Part shown: piece after piece, positions 47,680 through 54,978 of the stretch
Layout of the letters: every line of letters begins with the position of its first letter
Position numbering within the stretch: position 1 is the stretch's first letter
NCBI RefSeq assembly: GCF_003172935.1
Contig: NZ_QGKS01000256.1
Span: 1 to 54,978, forward strand
From: Micromonospora sicca
GTDB lineage: Bacteria > Actinomycetota > Actinomycetes > Mycobacteriales > Micromonosporaceae
Length of the DNA stretch: 54,978 nucleotides
Direction of reading: 5' to 3'
Position numbers and translations under genes: made by a program
Notes under the pieces: generated by a model
The model's database searches: none
Told to the model about the DNA's origin: nothing
Seen by the model: the letters and a program-made list of their open reading frames with translations, nothing else

Positions 47680-48900
47680 TCAGCGGCGCAGGGCGGCCAC
47701 GGGCTCCGGGGCTTCGGCGGGGACGGTGTCGCGCTGGCGGAGCGCGACCAGGCCGGCGGCGGCCAGCAGCGCGACGGAGAGCCAGAGCCCCACCGCGACG
47801 CCCCCAGAGTCCGACAGCGCGCCCGAGATCAGCGGGCCGACCGCCTGACCGACCGAGAACGCCACGGTCAGCAGGGCGATGCCGGCGGTCCAGCCGCCGG
47901 CCGGCAGGGCCCGCCGGGCGAGCACGGTGGCCGCCGTCGGGCCGGCCATGAACGAGCTGCCGAAGATCGCGGCCGACAGCAGCGCCGCGGGCAGCCCGGC
48001 CGGCAGCAGCAGCACCGGCAGCACGCCGACCAGCACCAGCGCCGAGACCAGCGCGGGCGCCCGGCCGCCGGGCAGCCGCCCGACCACCCGCCCCCACACG
48101 GCCAGCGTGGCCACCGCCGAGGCGAGACCGAGCACCACGAAGAAGGTGGCGATGCCCGGGATGCCGAGACCCTGGTCGCGCAGGAGCGCGATGACGAAGG
48201 TCATGTAGCTGACGTAGCCGGCGCCGAAGAGGACGTACCAGGCGAACGTCGGGGCGAGCCGGGCCAGGTCCGCCCGGGGCAGCCCGGCGCCGGTCGGCGC
48301 GGCCGCCGCCGGGATCCGCCGGACGGCGAGCAGCGCCGGCCCGACCGCGAGCACGGCCACCACACCGAGCAGCAGCCAGCCGGCCCGCCACCCGGCGTCC
48401 CCGGCCACGGCGAGCGCCGCCGGCACCAGCAGCCCGGAGAGCACCACGCCGATGCCCACCCCGGTCATGTAGAGGGCGACCAGCAGCGCGGCCCGGCGCT
48501 GGCCACCGCCGGTGGCGACCCGGGCGGCGAGCGCCGAACCGAGCACGAAGGAGACCGCCGTGGCCAGGCCGCCGACGAACCGCAGCAGGCTCAGCACCGG
48601 ATAGTCCGCGGTGGTCGCGGTGAGCAGCAGGGCGAGCGCGCTGACGGCGAGGGCGCCCGCGAAGGCGGCCCGGTCGCCGAGCCGGCGGGCCCAGAGCACG
48701 GCCGTCCCGGCGCCGATCACGTAGCCGGCGGCGTTCGCGGTGTTCAGGCCGCCGGCCTGCGCGTACGTCCAGTCCAGGTCGCCGCGCATGGCGGGCAGCA
48801 GCAGGGCGTACGCGAAGCGGGTGAAGCCGAGCGCGACGACGGGGCCGGCGGCCAGGCCGAGCGCGATCAGCGTCTCGCGCCGGCGTGGATTCGGGGACAT
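47680..48900 (-). CDS. YbfB/YjiJ-type MFS transporter
   Basis: A 406-residue transporter with 12 likely membrane helices. The N-terminal ALGLAAGPVVALGFTRFAYALLLPAMRGDLDWTYAQAGGLNTANAAGYVIGA is the hallmark of the YbfB/YjiJ group (GxxRFAY-type motif, then N-x-x-GY). No residues reveal the substrate; members are annotated only as putative exporters. ATG 48900 follows GAGGAGG (gaggaggaaccATG). It is divergent from the DUF488 gene (206 bases between starts). Confidence 0.88.
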   Translation of the reverse strand: MSPNPRRRETLIALGLAAGPVVALGFTRFAYALLLPAMRGDLDWTYAQAGGLNTANAAGYVIGAGTAVLWARRLGDRAAFAGALAVSALALLLTATTADYPVLSLLRFVGGLATAVSFVLGSALAARVATGGGQRRAALLVALYMTGVGIGVVLSGLLVPAALAVAGDAGWRAGWLLLGVVAVLAVGPALLAVRRIPAAAAPTGAGLPRADLARLAPTFAWYVLFGAGYVSYMTFVIALLRDQGLGIPGIATFFVVLGLASAVATLAVWGRVVGRLPGGRAPALVSALVLVGVLPVLLLPAGLPAALLSAAIFGSSFMAGPTAATVLARRALPAGGWTAGIALLTVAFSVGQAVGPLISGALSDSGGVAVGLWLSVALLAAAGLVALRQRDTVPAEAPEPVAALRR

Positions 48901-49106
48901 GGTTCCTCCTCGGTCGGCGGGCTCGTCGGCCCGCTGTCAGGTGGAACCGGCAGGGGTGGAGCCGCGATGGCCGTCCGGATGGACGGGTCACCCTCGGATC
49001 GGGACACCGACGTGCGCCGAGCTTCGTCCCGACCGAGAGGTTTGGTCGCGATCGTCCGCAGGCCGGCGTGCGGGTAGGTCGCCGGGATTCGGGGCAATGC
49101 ACCGTC

Positions 49107-49634
49107 GTGGCGGAACTGCTGACGGTGGGACACGGCGCGGCCGACCGCGAGCGGCTGGGGGCGTTGCTGGCCGCGGCGGAGATCGCCCTGGTGGTGGACG
49201 TGCGGCGCTACCCGGCCAGCCGCACCAATCCAGACGTCCGGCGCGAGGAACTGGCCCGCTGGCTGCCGGAGCGGGGCATCGGGTACCGCTGGGAGGCGCG
49301 GCTCGGCGGACGCCGGCACGTCCCGGCCGGGGAGCCGGAGCCGGACACCTGGTGGACCGTCCCGGCTTTCCGGGCGTACGCCGCCTACGCCCGAACCGCC
49401 GGGTTCGACGCCGCGTTGGACGGGGTGCTCGCCGACGCGGCGGCCCGGACCACGGCGGTGATGTGCAGCGAGAGCATGTGGTGGCGCTGCCACCGCCGGC
49501 TGATCGCCGACGTCGCGGTGCTCGGCCGCGGTGCCCCGGTGACCCATCTCATGCCCGATGGCCGGCTCAGCCCACACCGCCCGGCCGAGGGCGCCCGCCG
49601 CCAGCCCGACGGCCACCTGCTCTGGGACCGGTGA
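49107..49634 (+). CDS. DUF488 domain protein
   Basis: A 175-residue DUF488 protein: LLTVGHGAADRERLGALLAAAEIALVVDVRRYPASRTNPDVR at the N-terminus, WLPERGIGYRWEARLGGRR in the centre and VMCSESMWWRCHRRLIADV, the conserved C-x-E-x6-CHR motif, near residue 120. The family function is not established. I place the start at GTG 49107, where family sequence begins; the longer open frame upstream is antisense to the MFS leader and not coding. Confidence 0.85.
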   Translation: MAELLTVGHGAADRERLGALLAAAEIALVVDVRRYPASRTNPDVRREELARWLPERGIGYRWEARLGGRRHVPAGEPEPDTWWTVPAFRAYAAYARTAGFDAALDGVLADAAARTTAVMCSESMWWRCHRRLIADVAVLGRGAPVTHLMPDGRLSPHRPAEGARRQPDGHLLWDR

Positions 49635-49684
49635 GGCCGGGAGTGCGATGGTCCGCCGGGCGCCCGACCCGCCAGCCTCGCCGC

Positions 49685-49780
49685 ATGCCGGAGCTGATCG
49701 CGCCCACCGCTGGCCTGCACACCGCCTGGCTGGCCGCCCGCGACGACTGGGGCCGCGGCCTCCACCAGGACGGCAGCGGG
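49685..49780 (+). pseudogene. 5' fragment of a GNAT gene paralogous to the one at 43843
   Basis: ATG 49685 begins PELIAPTAGLHTAWLAARDDWGRGLHQDGSG, closely matching the first 32 residues of the GNAT protein at 43843 (LELIAPTTRLHRSWLAARDDWGSGVHQDGSG). After GSG homology stops abruptly, 30 bases before the stop codon of the next gene on the other strand. It is a truncated copy or the stump of a deleted gene. Confidence 0.85.
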
Positions 49781-49810
49781 TCCGGCGCTGCCCGGGCCGC
49801 CCCCGCTGCG

Positions 49811-50299
49811 TCAGTCGGGCAGTTCGTCGGCGAGGAGGTCCATCAGGAGGGCGTCGTGCCAGCGGCCGTCGGCGCCGCGCTCGTACCGGCGCATGATGCC
49901 GACCGGGCGGAAGCCCACCTTCGCGTACGCGCGGATCGCCGCGGTGTTCGCCGCCGCCGGGTCGATGGTGAACCGGTGGTGCCCGTGCTGATCGACCAGG
50001 TGCCGGGCCAGGGTGCGGATCGCGTCCCCGCCGAGGCCGGTGCCGCGTACCGCCGGGTCGAGGAAGATGTCGATCGCGGCGTGGCGGTAGTCCGGGTCGG
50101 GCTCGGCGTACCACTGGATCGCGCCGACCACCCGGCCGTCGTGCTCGATCGCGTACACGGTCAGGTCGTCGTCGGCCAGGTCGGCGCGGACGGCCTCGGC
50201 CAGGTCGCCGCCGCCGCGCCACCAGTGGCGTACCTCCGGGGTGGCCCGGATCGCCGCGAGGACCGGCACGTCCGCGTCCGTCGCCGGTCGCAGCGTCAC
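49811..50299 (-). CDS. GNAT acetyltransferase, aminoglycoside 6'-acetyltransferase-like
   Basis: A 162-residue GNAT protein of the RimJ/AAC(6')-like group: TLRPATDADVPVLAAIRATPEVRHWW, VYAIEHDGRVVGAIQWYAEPDPDYRHAAIDIFLDPAVRGTGLGGDAIRTLARHL (acetyl-CoA loop), then HHRFTIDPAAANTAAIRAYAKVGFRPVGIMR. The pattern resembles AAC(6')-Ib-type enzymes, but antibiotic resistance is not implied. The start is taken as GTG 50299 (VTLRPAT), 23 bases after the bsaP stop, so it is the third gene of a bioB-bsaP-GNAT operon. Confidence 0.83.
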   Translation of the reverse strand: MTLRPATDADVPVLAAIRATPEVRHWWRGGGDLAEAVRADLADDDLTVYAIEHDGRVVGAIQWYAEPDPDYRHAAIDIFLDPAVRGTGLGGDAIRTLARHLVDQHGHHRFTIDPAAANTAAIRAYAKVGFRPVGIMRRYERGADGRWHDALLMDLLADELPD

Positions 50300-50322
50300 C
50301 GCCCGCCCCCGCAGCACCGGGC

Positions 50323-50532
50323 TCAGCCCCGGATCTCGCCGTGCTCGACGCAGACCGCCGACCAGCCGACCGGCAGCACCTGCACCTTCATCCGGCGCCG
50401 GCAGTGCGCGCAGTAGCGCGGCGGCTCCAGCGCCCGGGCCGCCGCGCACGCCTGGTGGGGACCGGCGGCGGCGGACTCACCGCAGCGGTCGCACCACAGG
50501 TCGGCTGCCGTCGCCCCCACAAGCTCGGTCAC
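50323..50532 (-). CDS. bsaP: Biotin synthase auxiliary protein BsaP
   Basis: A 69-residue cysteine-rich protein directly downstream of bioB (8 bases after its stop). It starts GTG 50532 ([21 protein letters not shown]) and has CDRC, a middle Cys, the [13 protein letters not shown] motif and a late Cys in [13 protein letters not shown]. Position, size and cysteine pattern fit BsaP, the small protein recently shown to be needed for biotin synthase activity in mycobacteria, where it binds an iron-sulphur cluster. Its identification here rests on context and cysteine layout. Confidence 0.82.
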   Translation of the reverse strand: MTELVGATAADLWCDRCGESAAAGPHQACAAARALEPPRYCAHCRRRMKVQVLPVGWSAVCVEHGEIRG

Positions 50533-50540
50533 CGACGGCC

Positions 50541-51536
50541 TCACAGCGTCGCGGAGAGCGCCTTGACCGGCATCTTCAGGTCGTCCAGCAGCGCGAGGTC
50601 GTCGGTCGCCGGCCGGCCCAGGGTGGTCAGGTAGTTGCCGACGATCACCGCGTTGATGCCGCCCAGCAGGCCGTCGCGGGTGCCCAGGTCGCCGAGGGTG
50701 ATCTCGCGGCCGCCCGCGTACCGGAGGATGGTCCGCGGCATGGCCAGCCGGAACGCGGCGATGGCCCGCAGCGCGTCCTTGCCTTCCACCACCGGGCGGT
50801 CGCCGAGCGGCGTGCCGGGCCGGGGGTTGAGGAAGTTCAGCGGGACCTCGTGCGGGTCCAGCTCGGCGAGCTGCGCGGCGAACTCGGCGCGCTGCTCGAC
50901 GGTCTCGCCGAGGCCGAGGATGCCGCCGCAGCAGACCTCCATGCCGGACTCCCGGACCATCTTCAGCGTCTCCCAGCGCTCCTCCCAGGAGTGCGTGGTG
51001 ACCACGTTCGGGAAGTAGGAGCGGCAGGTCTCCAGGTTGTGGTTGTAGCGGTGCACGCCCATCTCGACCAGCTCGTCGACCTGCTCCTCGGTGAGCATGC
51101 CCAGGGAGGCGGCGACCTGGATGTCGACCTCCGCCTTGATGGCGGCGACGCCCTCGCGCATCTGCTTCATCAGCCGGGCGTCCGGGCCGCGCACGGCGGC
51201 CACGATGCAGAACTCCGTCGCCCCGGTCTTCGCGGTCTGCTTCGCCGCCTCGACCAGCGACGGGATGTCCAGCCAGACCGAGCGGACCGGCGAGGTGAAC
51301 AGCCCCGACTGCGAGCAGAAGTGGCAGTCCTCCGGGCAGCCGCCGGTCTTCAGCGAGACGATGCCCTCGACCTCGACCTCCGGGCCGCACCAGCGCATCC
51401 GCACCTCGTGGGCGAGCTGGAGGGCGGCGGGGACGTCTTCGTCCGGCAGGTTCAGCAGGGCGAGGACATCGGCCTCGTCGAGGCCGACGCCGTTCTCCAG
51501 CACCTGGGTCCGGGCCTGGTCGAGGATCTCTGGCAT
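50541..51536 (-). CDS. bioB: Biotin synthase
   Basis: A 331-residue radical-SAM enzyme converting dethiobiotin to biotin. The 4Fe-4S motif is [12 protein letters not shown] with Cys67, Cys71 and Cys74. Other conserved pieces are [51 protein letters not shown] and [15 protein letters not shown] (the Arg ligand of the second cluster is expected in RYAGGRE). ATG 51536 is the only plausible start. It is divergent from bioF, with about 180 bases of shared promoter region. Confidence 0.95.
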   Translation of the reverse strand: MPEILDQARTQVLENGVGLDEADVLALLNLPDEDVPAALQLAHEVRMRWCGPEVEVEGIVSLKTGGCPEDCHFCSQSGLFTSPVRSVWLDIPSLVEAAKQTAKTGATEFCIVAAVRGPDARLMKQMREGVAAIKAEVDIQVAASLGMLTEEQVDELVEMGVHRYNHNLETCRSYFPNVVTTHSWEERWETLKMVRESGMEVCCGGILGLGETVEQRAEFAAQLAELDPHEVPLNFLNPRPGTPLGDRPVVEGKDALRAIAAFRLAMPRTILRYAGGREITLGDLGTRDGLLGGINAVIVGNYLTTLGRPATDDLALLDDLKMPVKALSATL

Positions 51537-51717
51537 GGCTCGTACCCTACAAGGCCGCCCGACGGGGGAGAACCGCCCTGGCCCGGCGTTCGAGCCGGGC
51601 ACCAGGGGCGTCGGAGCAGCCCGGCGGAGCGGCCGCCGCCACGCCGGGGCCGGTCGGCCGGGTGGTAACTTCGCCCGGCGGGACCGCCCATGGGCGCGGC
51701 GGACGAGGGGAGTGACG
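51537..51717. promoter_or_regulatory. Divergent bioB/bioF promoter region
   Basis: About 180 bases with both start codons pointing outwards. No clear BirA- or BioQ-type operator was recognised; GGTAACTT near 51663 might be part of a promoter. I assign no individual boxes. Confidence 0.4.
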
Positions 51718-52914
51718 GTGGCGGACTGGCTGGCGGCGCTCGACCGTCGCGCCGAGCTGCGGGCCCGGGCGGGACTCACCCGCACGCTGCGCCCGCGCGC
51801 TGCCGGCGACGCCGTGGTCGACCTGGCGGGCAACGACTACCTCGGCCTGGCGACCCACCCCGAGGTCACCGCCGCCGCCGCGCGGGCGTTGTCCGGGTAC
51901 GGGCTGGGGGCCACCGGGTCGCGTCTGGTGCGCGGGTCCACCGACGCCCACCACGCCCTCGAGGACACCCTCGCCGACTGGCTCGGCGCCGACCGGGCGT
52001 TGGTCTTCTCCTCCGGCTACCTGGCCAACCTCGCCGCCGTCCGGGGCGTCGTCGGGCCGCGTACGCTGCTCGTCTCCGACGCCCACAACCACGCCTCGCT
52101 GATCGACGGCTGCCGGATCTCCGGCGCGGAGACCGTGGTCACCCCGCACGCCGACGTCGACGCGGTGGCCGCCGCGCTGGCCGCCGCTCCCGGCCGGCCG
52201 GCCGTGGTGGTCACCGAGTCGGTCTTCTCCGTCGACGGCGACCTGGCCCCGCTGGCCGCGCTGCACGCCGTCGCCCGGCGGCACGGCGCGCTGCTGCTGG
52301 TCGACGACGCGCACGCGCTCGGCGTGACCGGCCCGGCCGGCGCCGGCGCGGTGGCCGCCGCGGGCCTGTCCGGCGAGCCGGACGTGGTGGTCACCGCCAC
52401 CCTGTCGAAGGCGCTCGGCGGCGCGGGCGGGGTGGTCGCCGGACCGGCCGAGTTCGTCCGTCACCTGGTGGAGACGGGCCGCACGTTCATCTTCGACACC
52501 GCGCTGCCCCCGGCGGTGGCCGCCGGGGTCGCCGCCGCCGCGCGGCTGGCCCGGGCCGGTGACGACCTCCGCGCCGAGCTGGCCGACCGGGCCGCCCTCG
52601 CGGTGCGCCGGCTCGGCGCGGCCGGGCTGACCGTCTCCGCCCCCGACGCCGCGGTGGTCTCGGTGACCGCGCCGAGCCCGGAGGCGGCGACCGCGTGGGC
52701 GGCGGACTGCCGTGACCGCGGGGTCGCGGTGGGCTGCTTCCGGCCGCCGTCCACCCCGGACAGCCGCTCCCGGCTCCGGCTCACCATCAGCGTTGGCGTG
52801 GCCCGCGCGGACTACGAACGGGCGCTGGACGTCACCGTGGCGTGTGCACCCGTGAGCGCGAGGAGTGAGCCGGGTTTGCGAGCCCCGCAGTCGCGAACCG
52901 AGGTGGCACTGTGA
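51718..52914 (+). CDS. bioF: 8-amino-7-oxononanoate synthase with repeat-encoded C-terminal tail
   Basis: A 398-residue PLP enzyme that condenses pimeloyl-ACP/CoA with alanine. Key parts: [56 protein letters not shown] and the PLP lysine in [13 protein letters not shown] (Lys231). The start GTG 51718 ([11 protein letters not shown]) has GAGGGGA upstream; GTG 51712 is an alternative. The last 20 residues ([20 protein letters not shown]) are encoded by the first copy of a 59-base repeat and are not part of the family; the normal end is near CAP. The gene precedes bioD. Confidence 0.93.
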   Translation: MADWLAALDRRAELRARAGLTRTLRPRAAGDAVVDLAGNDYLGLATHPEVTAAAARALSGYGLGATGSRLVRGSTDAHHALEDTLADWLGADRALVFSSGYLANLAAVRGVVGPRTLLVSDAHNHASLIDGCRISGAETVVTPHADVDAVAAALAAAPGRPAVVVTESVFSVDGDLAPLAALHAVARRHGALLLVDDAHALGVTGPAGAGAVAAAGLSGEPDVVVTATLSKALGGAGGVVAGPAEFVRHLVETGRTFIFDTALPPAVAAGVAAAARLARAGDDLRAELADRAALAVRRLGAAGLTVSAPDAAVVSVTAPSPEAATAWAADCRDRGVAVGCFRPPSTPDSRSRLRLTISVGVARADYERALDVTVACAPVSARSEPGLRAPQSRTEVAL

Positions 52915-52969
52915 GCGCGAGGAGTGAGCCGGGTTTGCGAGCCCCGCAGTCGCGAACCGAGGTGGCACT
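52852..52969 (+). repeat. 59-bp tandem repeat (two exact copies) between bioF and bioD
   Basis: The unit beginning GTGAGCGCGAGGAGTGAGCC and ending GAGGTGGCACT occupies 52852-52910 and again 52911-52969 with no differences, followed by another GTGA that opens bioD. Each unit can form a hairpin: GGTTTGCGA pairs with TCGCGAACC across GCCCCGCAG. The unit supplies the bioF stop (TGA at 52912-52914), and the end of each copy contains GAGGTGGCACT, so the second copy provides a Shine-Dalgarno-like GAGGTGG before the bioD GTG. Confidence 0.93.
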
Positions 52970-53701
52970 GTGACGGATGGGGCGTGGACCGGGCCGGTGC
53001 TGGTGACCGGCACGGACACCGAGGTGGGCAAGACCGTGGTGACGGCGGCGATCGCCGCGGCGGCGCAGGCCGCCGGGCTGCGGGTCGCCGTGATCAAGCC
53101 CGGCCAGACCGGTACGGCCACCGGCGATCCGGGTGACGTCGACTCGGTGACCCGACTGGCCGCCCCGCTGACCGGCCGGACGCTGGCCAGCTACCCGGAT
53201 CCGCTCGCCCCGCTCACCGCCGCCCGGGTCGCCGAGCTGGAGCCGCTGGAGCTGTACACGGCGGTCGACGCGGTCCGCGAGGAGGCCGACAAGCACGACC
53301 TGGTGCTCGTCGAGGGGGCCGGCGGGCTGCTCGTGCCGATGGGGCTGCGGCCCTCGGGCGAGCCGTGGACGGTGGCCGACCTGGCGGTGTCGTTGGGCGC
53401 CCCGGCCGTGGTGGTGGCCCGCGCCGGCCTGGGCACGCTGAACCACACCGCGCTCACCCTGGAGGCGTTGGAGCGTCGGGCCGTCCCGGCCGGGGTGGTG
53501 ATCGGCGCCTGGCCGGCCGCGCCGGAGCTGGTGCACTGGACCAACCTGACCGACCTGGTGCCGAACCTGCTCGGCGCGCTGCCCGACGGGGCGGGCGGCA
53601 TGGACCCGGGGGTCTTCCGCCGCTCCGCGCCCGGCTGGCTCACCCCGGTGCTGCACGGGGTGCTCGACGACTGGCGTACCTGGGCCGAGGAGATCAGCTA
53701 G
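52970..53701 (+). CDS. bioD: Dethiobiotin synthetase
   Basis: A 243-residue ATP-dependent enzyme forming the ureido ring of dethiobiotin. The P-loop is VTGTDTEVGKTVVTAA; further motifs are VIKPGQTG, LVEGAGGLLVPMG and ARAGLGTLNHTALTLEAL. GTG 52970 follows directly after the 59-base repeat, which offers GAGGTGG as ribosome site. No bioA is in the window, so the DAPA aminotransferase must be elsewhere. The stop TAG is followed within 75 bases by a TnpB gene. Confidence 0.94.
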   Translation: MTDGAWTGPVLVTGTDTEVGKTVVTAAIAAAAQAAGLRVAVIKPGQTGTATGDPGDVDSVTRLAAPLTGRTLASYPDPLAPLTAARVAELEPLELYTAVDAVREEADKHDLVLVEGAGGLLVPMGLRPSGEPWTVADLAVSLGAPAVVVARAGLGTLNHTALTLEALERRAVPAGVVIGAWPAAPELVHWTNLTDLVPNLLGALPDGAGGMDPGVFRRSAPGWLTPVLHGVLDDWRTWAEEIS

Positions 53702-53775
53702 TGCTCTGACCACAAACGTTGGCCGGGTTGGTCGGGGGTGGGAAAGTGTCGTAGGGATGGTGTTGTCTTCGGTTC

Positions 53776-54978
53776 GTGCCTCGCCGTCGGGATCCCGCCT
53801 TGCCGCGGGTCGTGCACCGCACCGCGCGTGTCGCGTTGCGGGTGACGCCGGGGCAGCGGCGGCGGTGTTTCGGGTTGCTGCGCTCGGCCGGTGACGTGTG
53901 GGCGTGTGTGTTGGAGGTCAACGCGTGGCGGCGCCGGCGGCGGGACGCGCCGCTGGTGGGCTATCAGCAGTTGTGTCGGGAGCTGTCCGCGTCCGGGCCG
54001 GGCACCTTCGGAGACCTGGACACCACAGGTGCCCGGTCGGTGTTGCGCCGATTCTCCGATGCGTGGTTCGCGGCGGCGAAGCGCCGCAAGGCGGGTGATC
54101 TGTCGGCCCGGTTCCCCCGCCGGCGGCGGGGGTTGGTGCCGGTGCGCTGGTATCACGGCACGTTCACCCTCGACGACCGGCGGGTCCGGCTCCCGACCGC
54201 CAGAGGCACGTCCCCGTTGTGGGTGCGTCTGGCGCGGGAGGTGCCGTATCCGGCCGAGCAGGTCCGGTCGGTAACCCTGCTGTGTGAGGGTGGCCGCCTG
54301 TTCCTCGACGTGACCGCCGAGGTGCCGGTGACGGTCTACCCGCCCGGTGAACAACCGGACCCCGGCCGGGTGGCCGGGCTGGACCTCGGGATCATCCACC
54401 CGTACGCGGTGGCCGGCCCCCGCGGGGAGGGGTTGCTGGTGTCAGGGCGGGCGATCCGCGCCGAACACCGCATGCACCTCGCCGACACGAAAGCCCGCCG
54501 CCGCGCCGTGGCCCGGCGGACGCCGAAACCTGGCCAGAAGGGATCCCGGCGGTGGCGCCAGTACCGCCGCCGGGCACGCCTGGTCGAGGGCCGGCACCGG
54601 CGCCGGGTCCGCCAGGCCCAGCACGAGGCCGCCCGCAGCGTCGTGTCCTGGGCGGTGGAGCAGAGGGTGGGTGTGCTGCACGTGGGTGACCCGCGCGGGG
54701 TACTCGACATCGACGCGGGGCGGCGGCACAACCTGCGGCTGCGGCAGTGGCAGATCGGCCGGCTCCTGCAGGTCCTCACCGACAAGGCCACCCTCGCCGG
54801 CATCACCGTCCGCCTCGTTGACGAACGCGGCACCTCGTCGACCTGCCCCGCCTGCCGACGGCGGGTGCCGAAACCCCGCGGCCGGACCCTGTCCTGCCCG
54901 CACTGCCGCTTCTCCGGCCACCGCGACCTCGTCGCGGCGGCCAGCATCGCCACCCGCACCCCGGGCGGCGGACCCACC
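53776..54978 (+). CDS. tnpB: TnpB RNA-guided nuclease-like protein, element 3 (cut by window end)
   Basis: An open frame of 401 codons from GTG 53776 to the window end, without a stop. It contains SAGDVWACVLEVNAWRR, FPRRRRGLVPVRWYHGTFTL, RuvC-I AGLDLGIIHPYAV (Asp), the segment VLHVGDPRGVLDID where RuvC-II lies, the zinc ribbon STCPACRRRV...LSCPHCRF, and RuvC-III GHRDLVAAASIATR (Asp). At the usual RuvC-II Glu position is Gly (HVGDP); a Glu in DERGTSSTC is a candidate substitute, as in TnpB groups with a rearranged active site. It starts 75 bases after bioD and differs in type from the other two TnpBs. Confidence 0.82.
   Translation, partial: MPRRRDPALPRVVHRTARVALRVTPGQRRRCFGLLRSAGDVWACVLEVNAWRRRRRDAPLVGYQQLCRELSASGPGTFGDLDTTGARSVLRRFSDAWFAAAKRRKAGDLSARFPRRRRGLVPVRWYHGTFTLDDRRVRLPTARGTSPLWVRLAREVPYPAEQVRSVTLLCEGGRLFLDVTAEVPVTVYPPGEQPDPGRVAGLDLGIIHPYAVAGPRGEGLLVSGRAIRAEHRMHLADTKARRRAVARRTPKPGQKGSRRWRQYRRRARLVEGRHRRRVRQAQHEAARSVVSWAVEQRVGVLHVGDPRGVLDIDAGRRHNLRLRQWQIGRLLQVLTDKATLAGITVRLVDERGTSSTCPACRRRVPKPRGRTLSCPHCRFSGHRDLVAAASIATRTPGGGPT

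Noticed and set aside
49811..50299. Aminoglycoside resistance gene
   Set aside because: The protein resembles AAC(6')-type GNATs only in general motifs; the context is a biotin operon, so only GNAT is claimed.
1..54978. CRISPR arrays, tRNA or rRNA genes, riboswitches
   Set aside because: No regularly spaced repeats, cloverleaf sequences or known riboswitch cores were recognised by eye.

Overview
The window is high-GC actinobacterial DNA, most probably from Micromonospora or a close relative. That placement is an inference from the strongly G/C-ending codons, the frequent GTG starts, and the families present: CebR-type operators, DUF7144, DUF1990, LigC-type ligase, and BsaP beside BioB. No tRNA, rRNA or CRISPR array was seen.

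Layout. 0-6.2 kb holds housekeeping and orphan genes: two GNAT acetyltransferases, a 2TM K+ channel, a secreted TAP-like peptidase, a LigC-type ligase, a DUF1990 protein and an AlkA-like glycosylase. 6.3-12.3 kb is a cell-surface block: a GT2/TagF-like polymerase, a CDP-alcohol phosphatidyltransferase and a secreted EEP-fold enzyme. 12.4-14.7 kb carries a lipoprotein and an ECF sigma/anti-sigma pair. 14.9-23.7 kb is a minus-strand cluster ordered herA-sbcD-[tnpB]-sbcC-nurA-(spermidine-synthase-like), the gene order of the archaeal HerA-Mre11-Rad50-NurA end-resection operon. A TnpB element sits exactly at the sbcD/sbcC junction. 23.9-29.5 kb holds a membrane-anchored hydrolase, a DUF7144 protein, a hydrolase divergent from a frameshifted SnoaL-type sigma factor, a RibD-like reductase and a pRiA4b ORF-3 protein. 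29.6-32.6 kb is a cellobiose locus in which the ABC transporter (cebEFG) has collapsed to a scar, while two CebR-type operators, bglC and cebR survive.

32.7-35.8 kb holds an APH-like kinase and two ACT-domain genes, one of them fused to GNAT. 35.95-40.07 kb is a small integrated element whose attL and attR can be read. It lies in the 3' end of an aldehyde dehydrogenase gene, and every gene in it is damaged: serine integrase (amber), DUF2637 (two frameshifts), abortive-infection gene (ochre) and a membrane protein (frameshift). 40-44.4 kb has the dehydrogenase, a broken isochorismatase, an LPXTG surface protein and a GNAT gene. 44.5-46.6 kb is a second TnpB element, apparently inserted in the promoter of a GlxA-type regulator. 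46.6-49.8 kb continues with a YbfB-type MFS transporter, DUF488 and a truncated GNAT copy. 49.8-53.7 kb is a biotin locus (GNAT, bsaP, bioB divergent from bioF, bioD) with a 59-bp tandem repeat that encodes the end of BioF. The window ends inside a third TnpB with an atypical RuvC-II motif.

The main themes are an archaeal-style DNA-end processing cluster in a bacterium and extensive genome remodelling: three TnpB elements of different types, a decaying integrated element, a transporter deletion and several frameshifted genes. Frameshifts in GC-rich sequence can also be assembly errors; where that matters it is stated.
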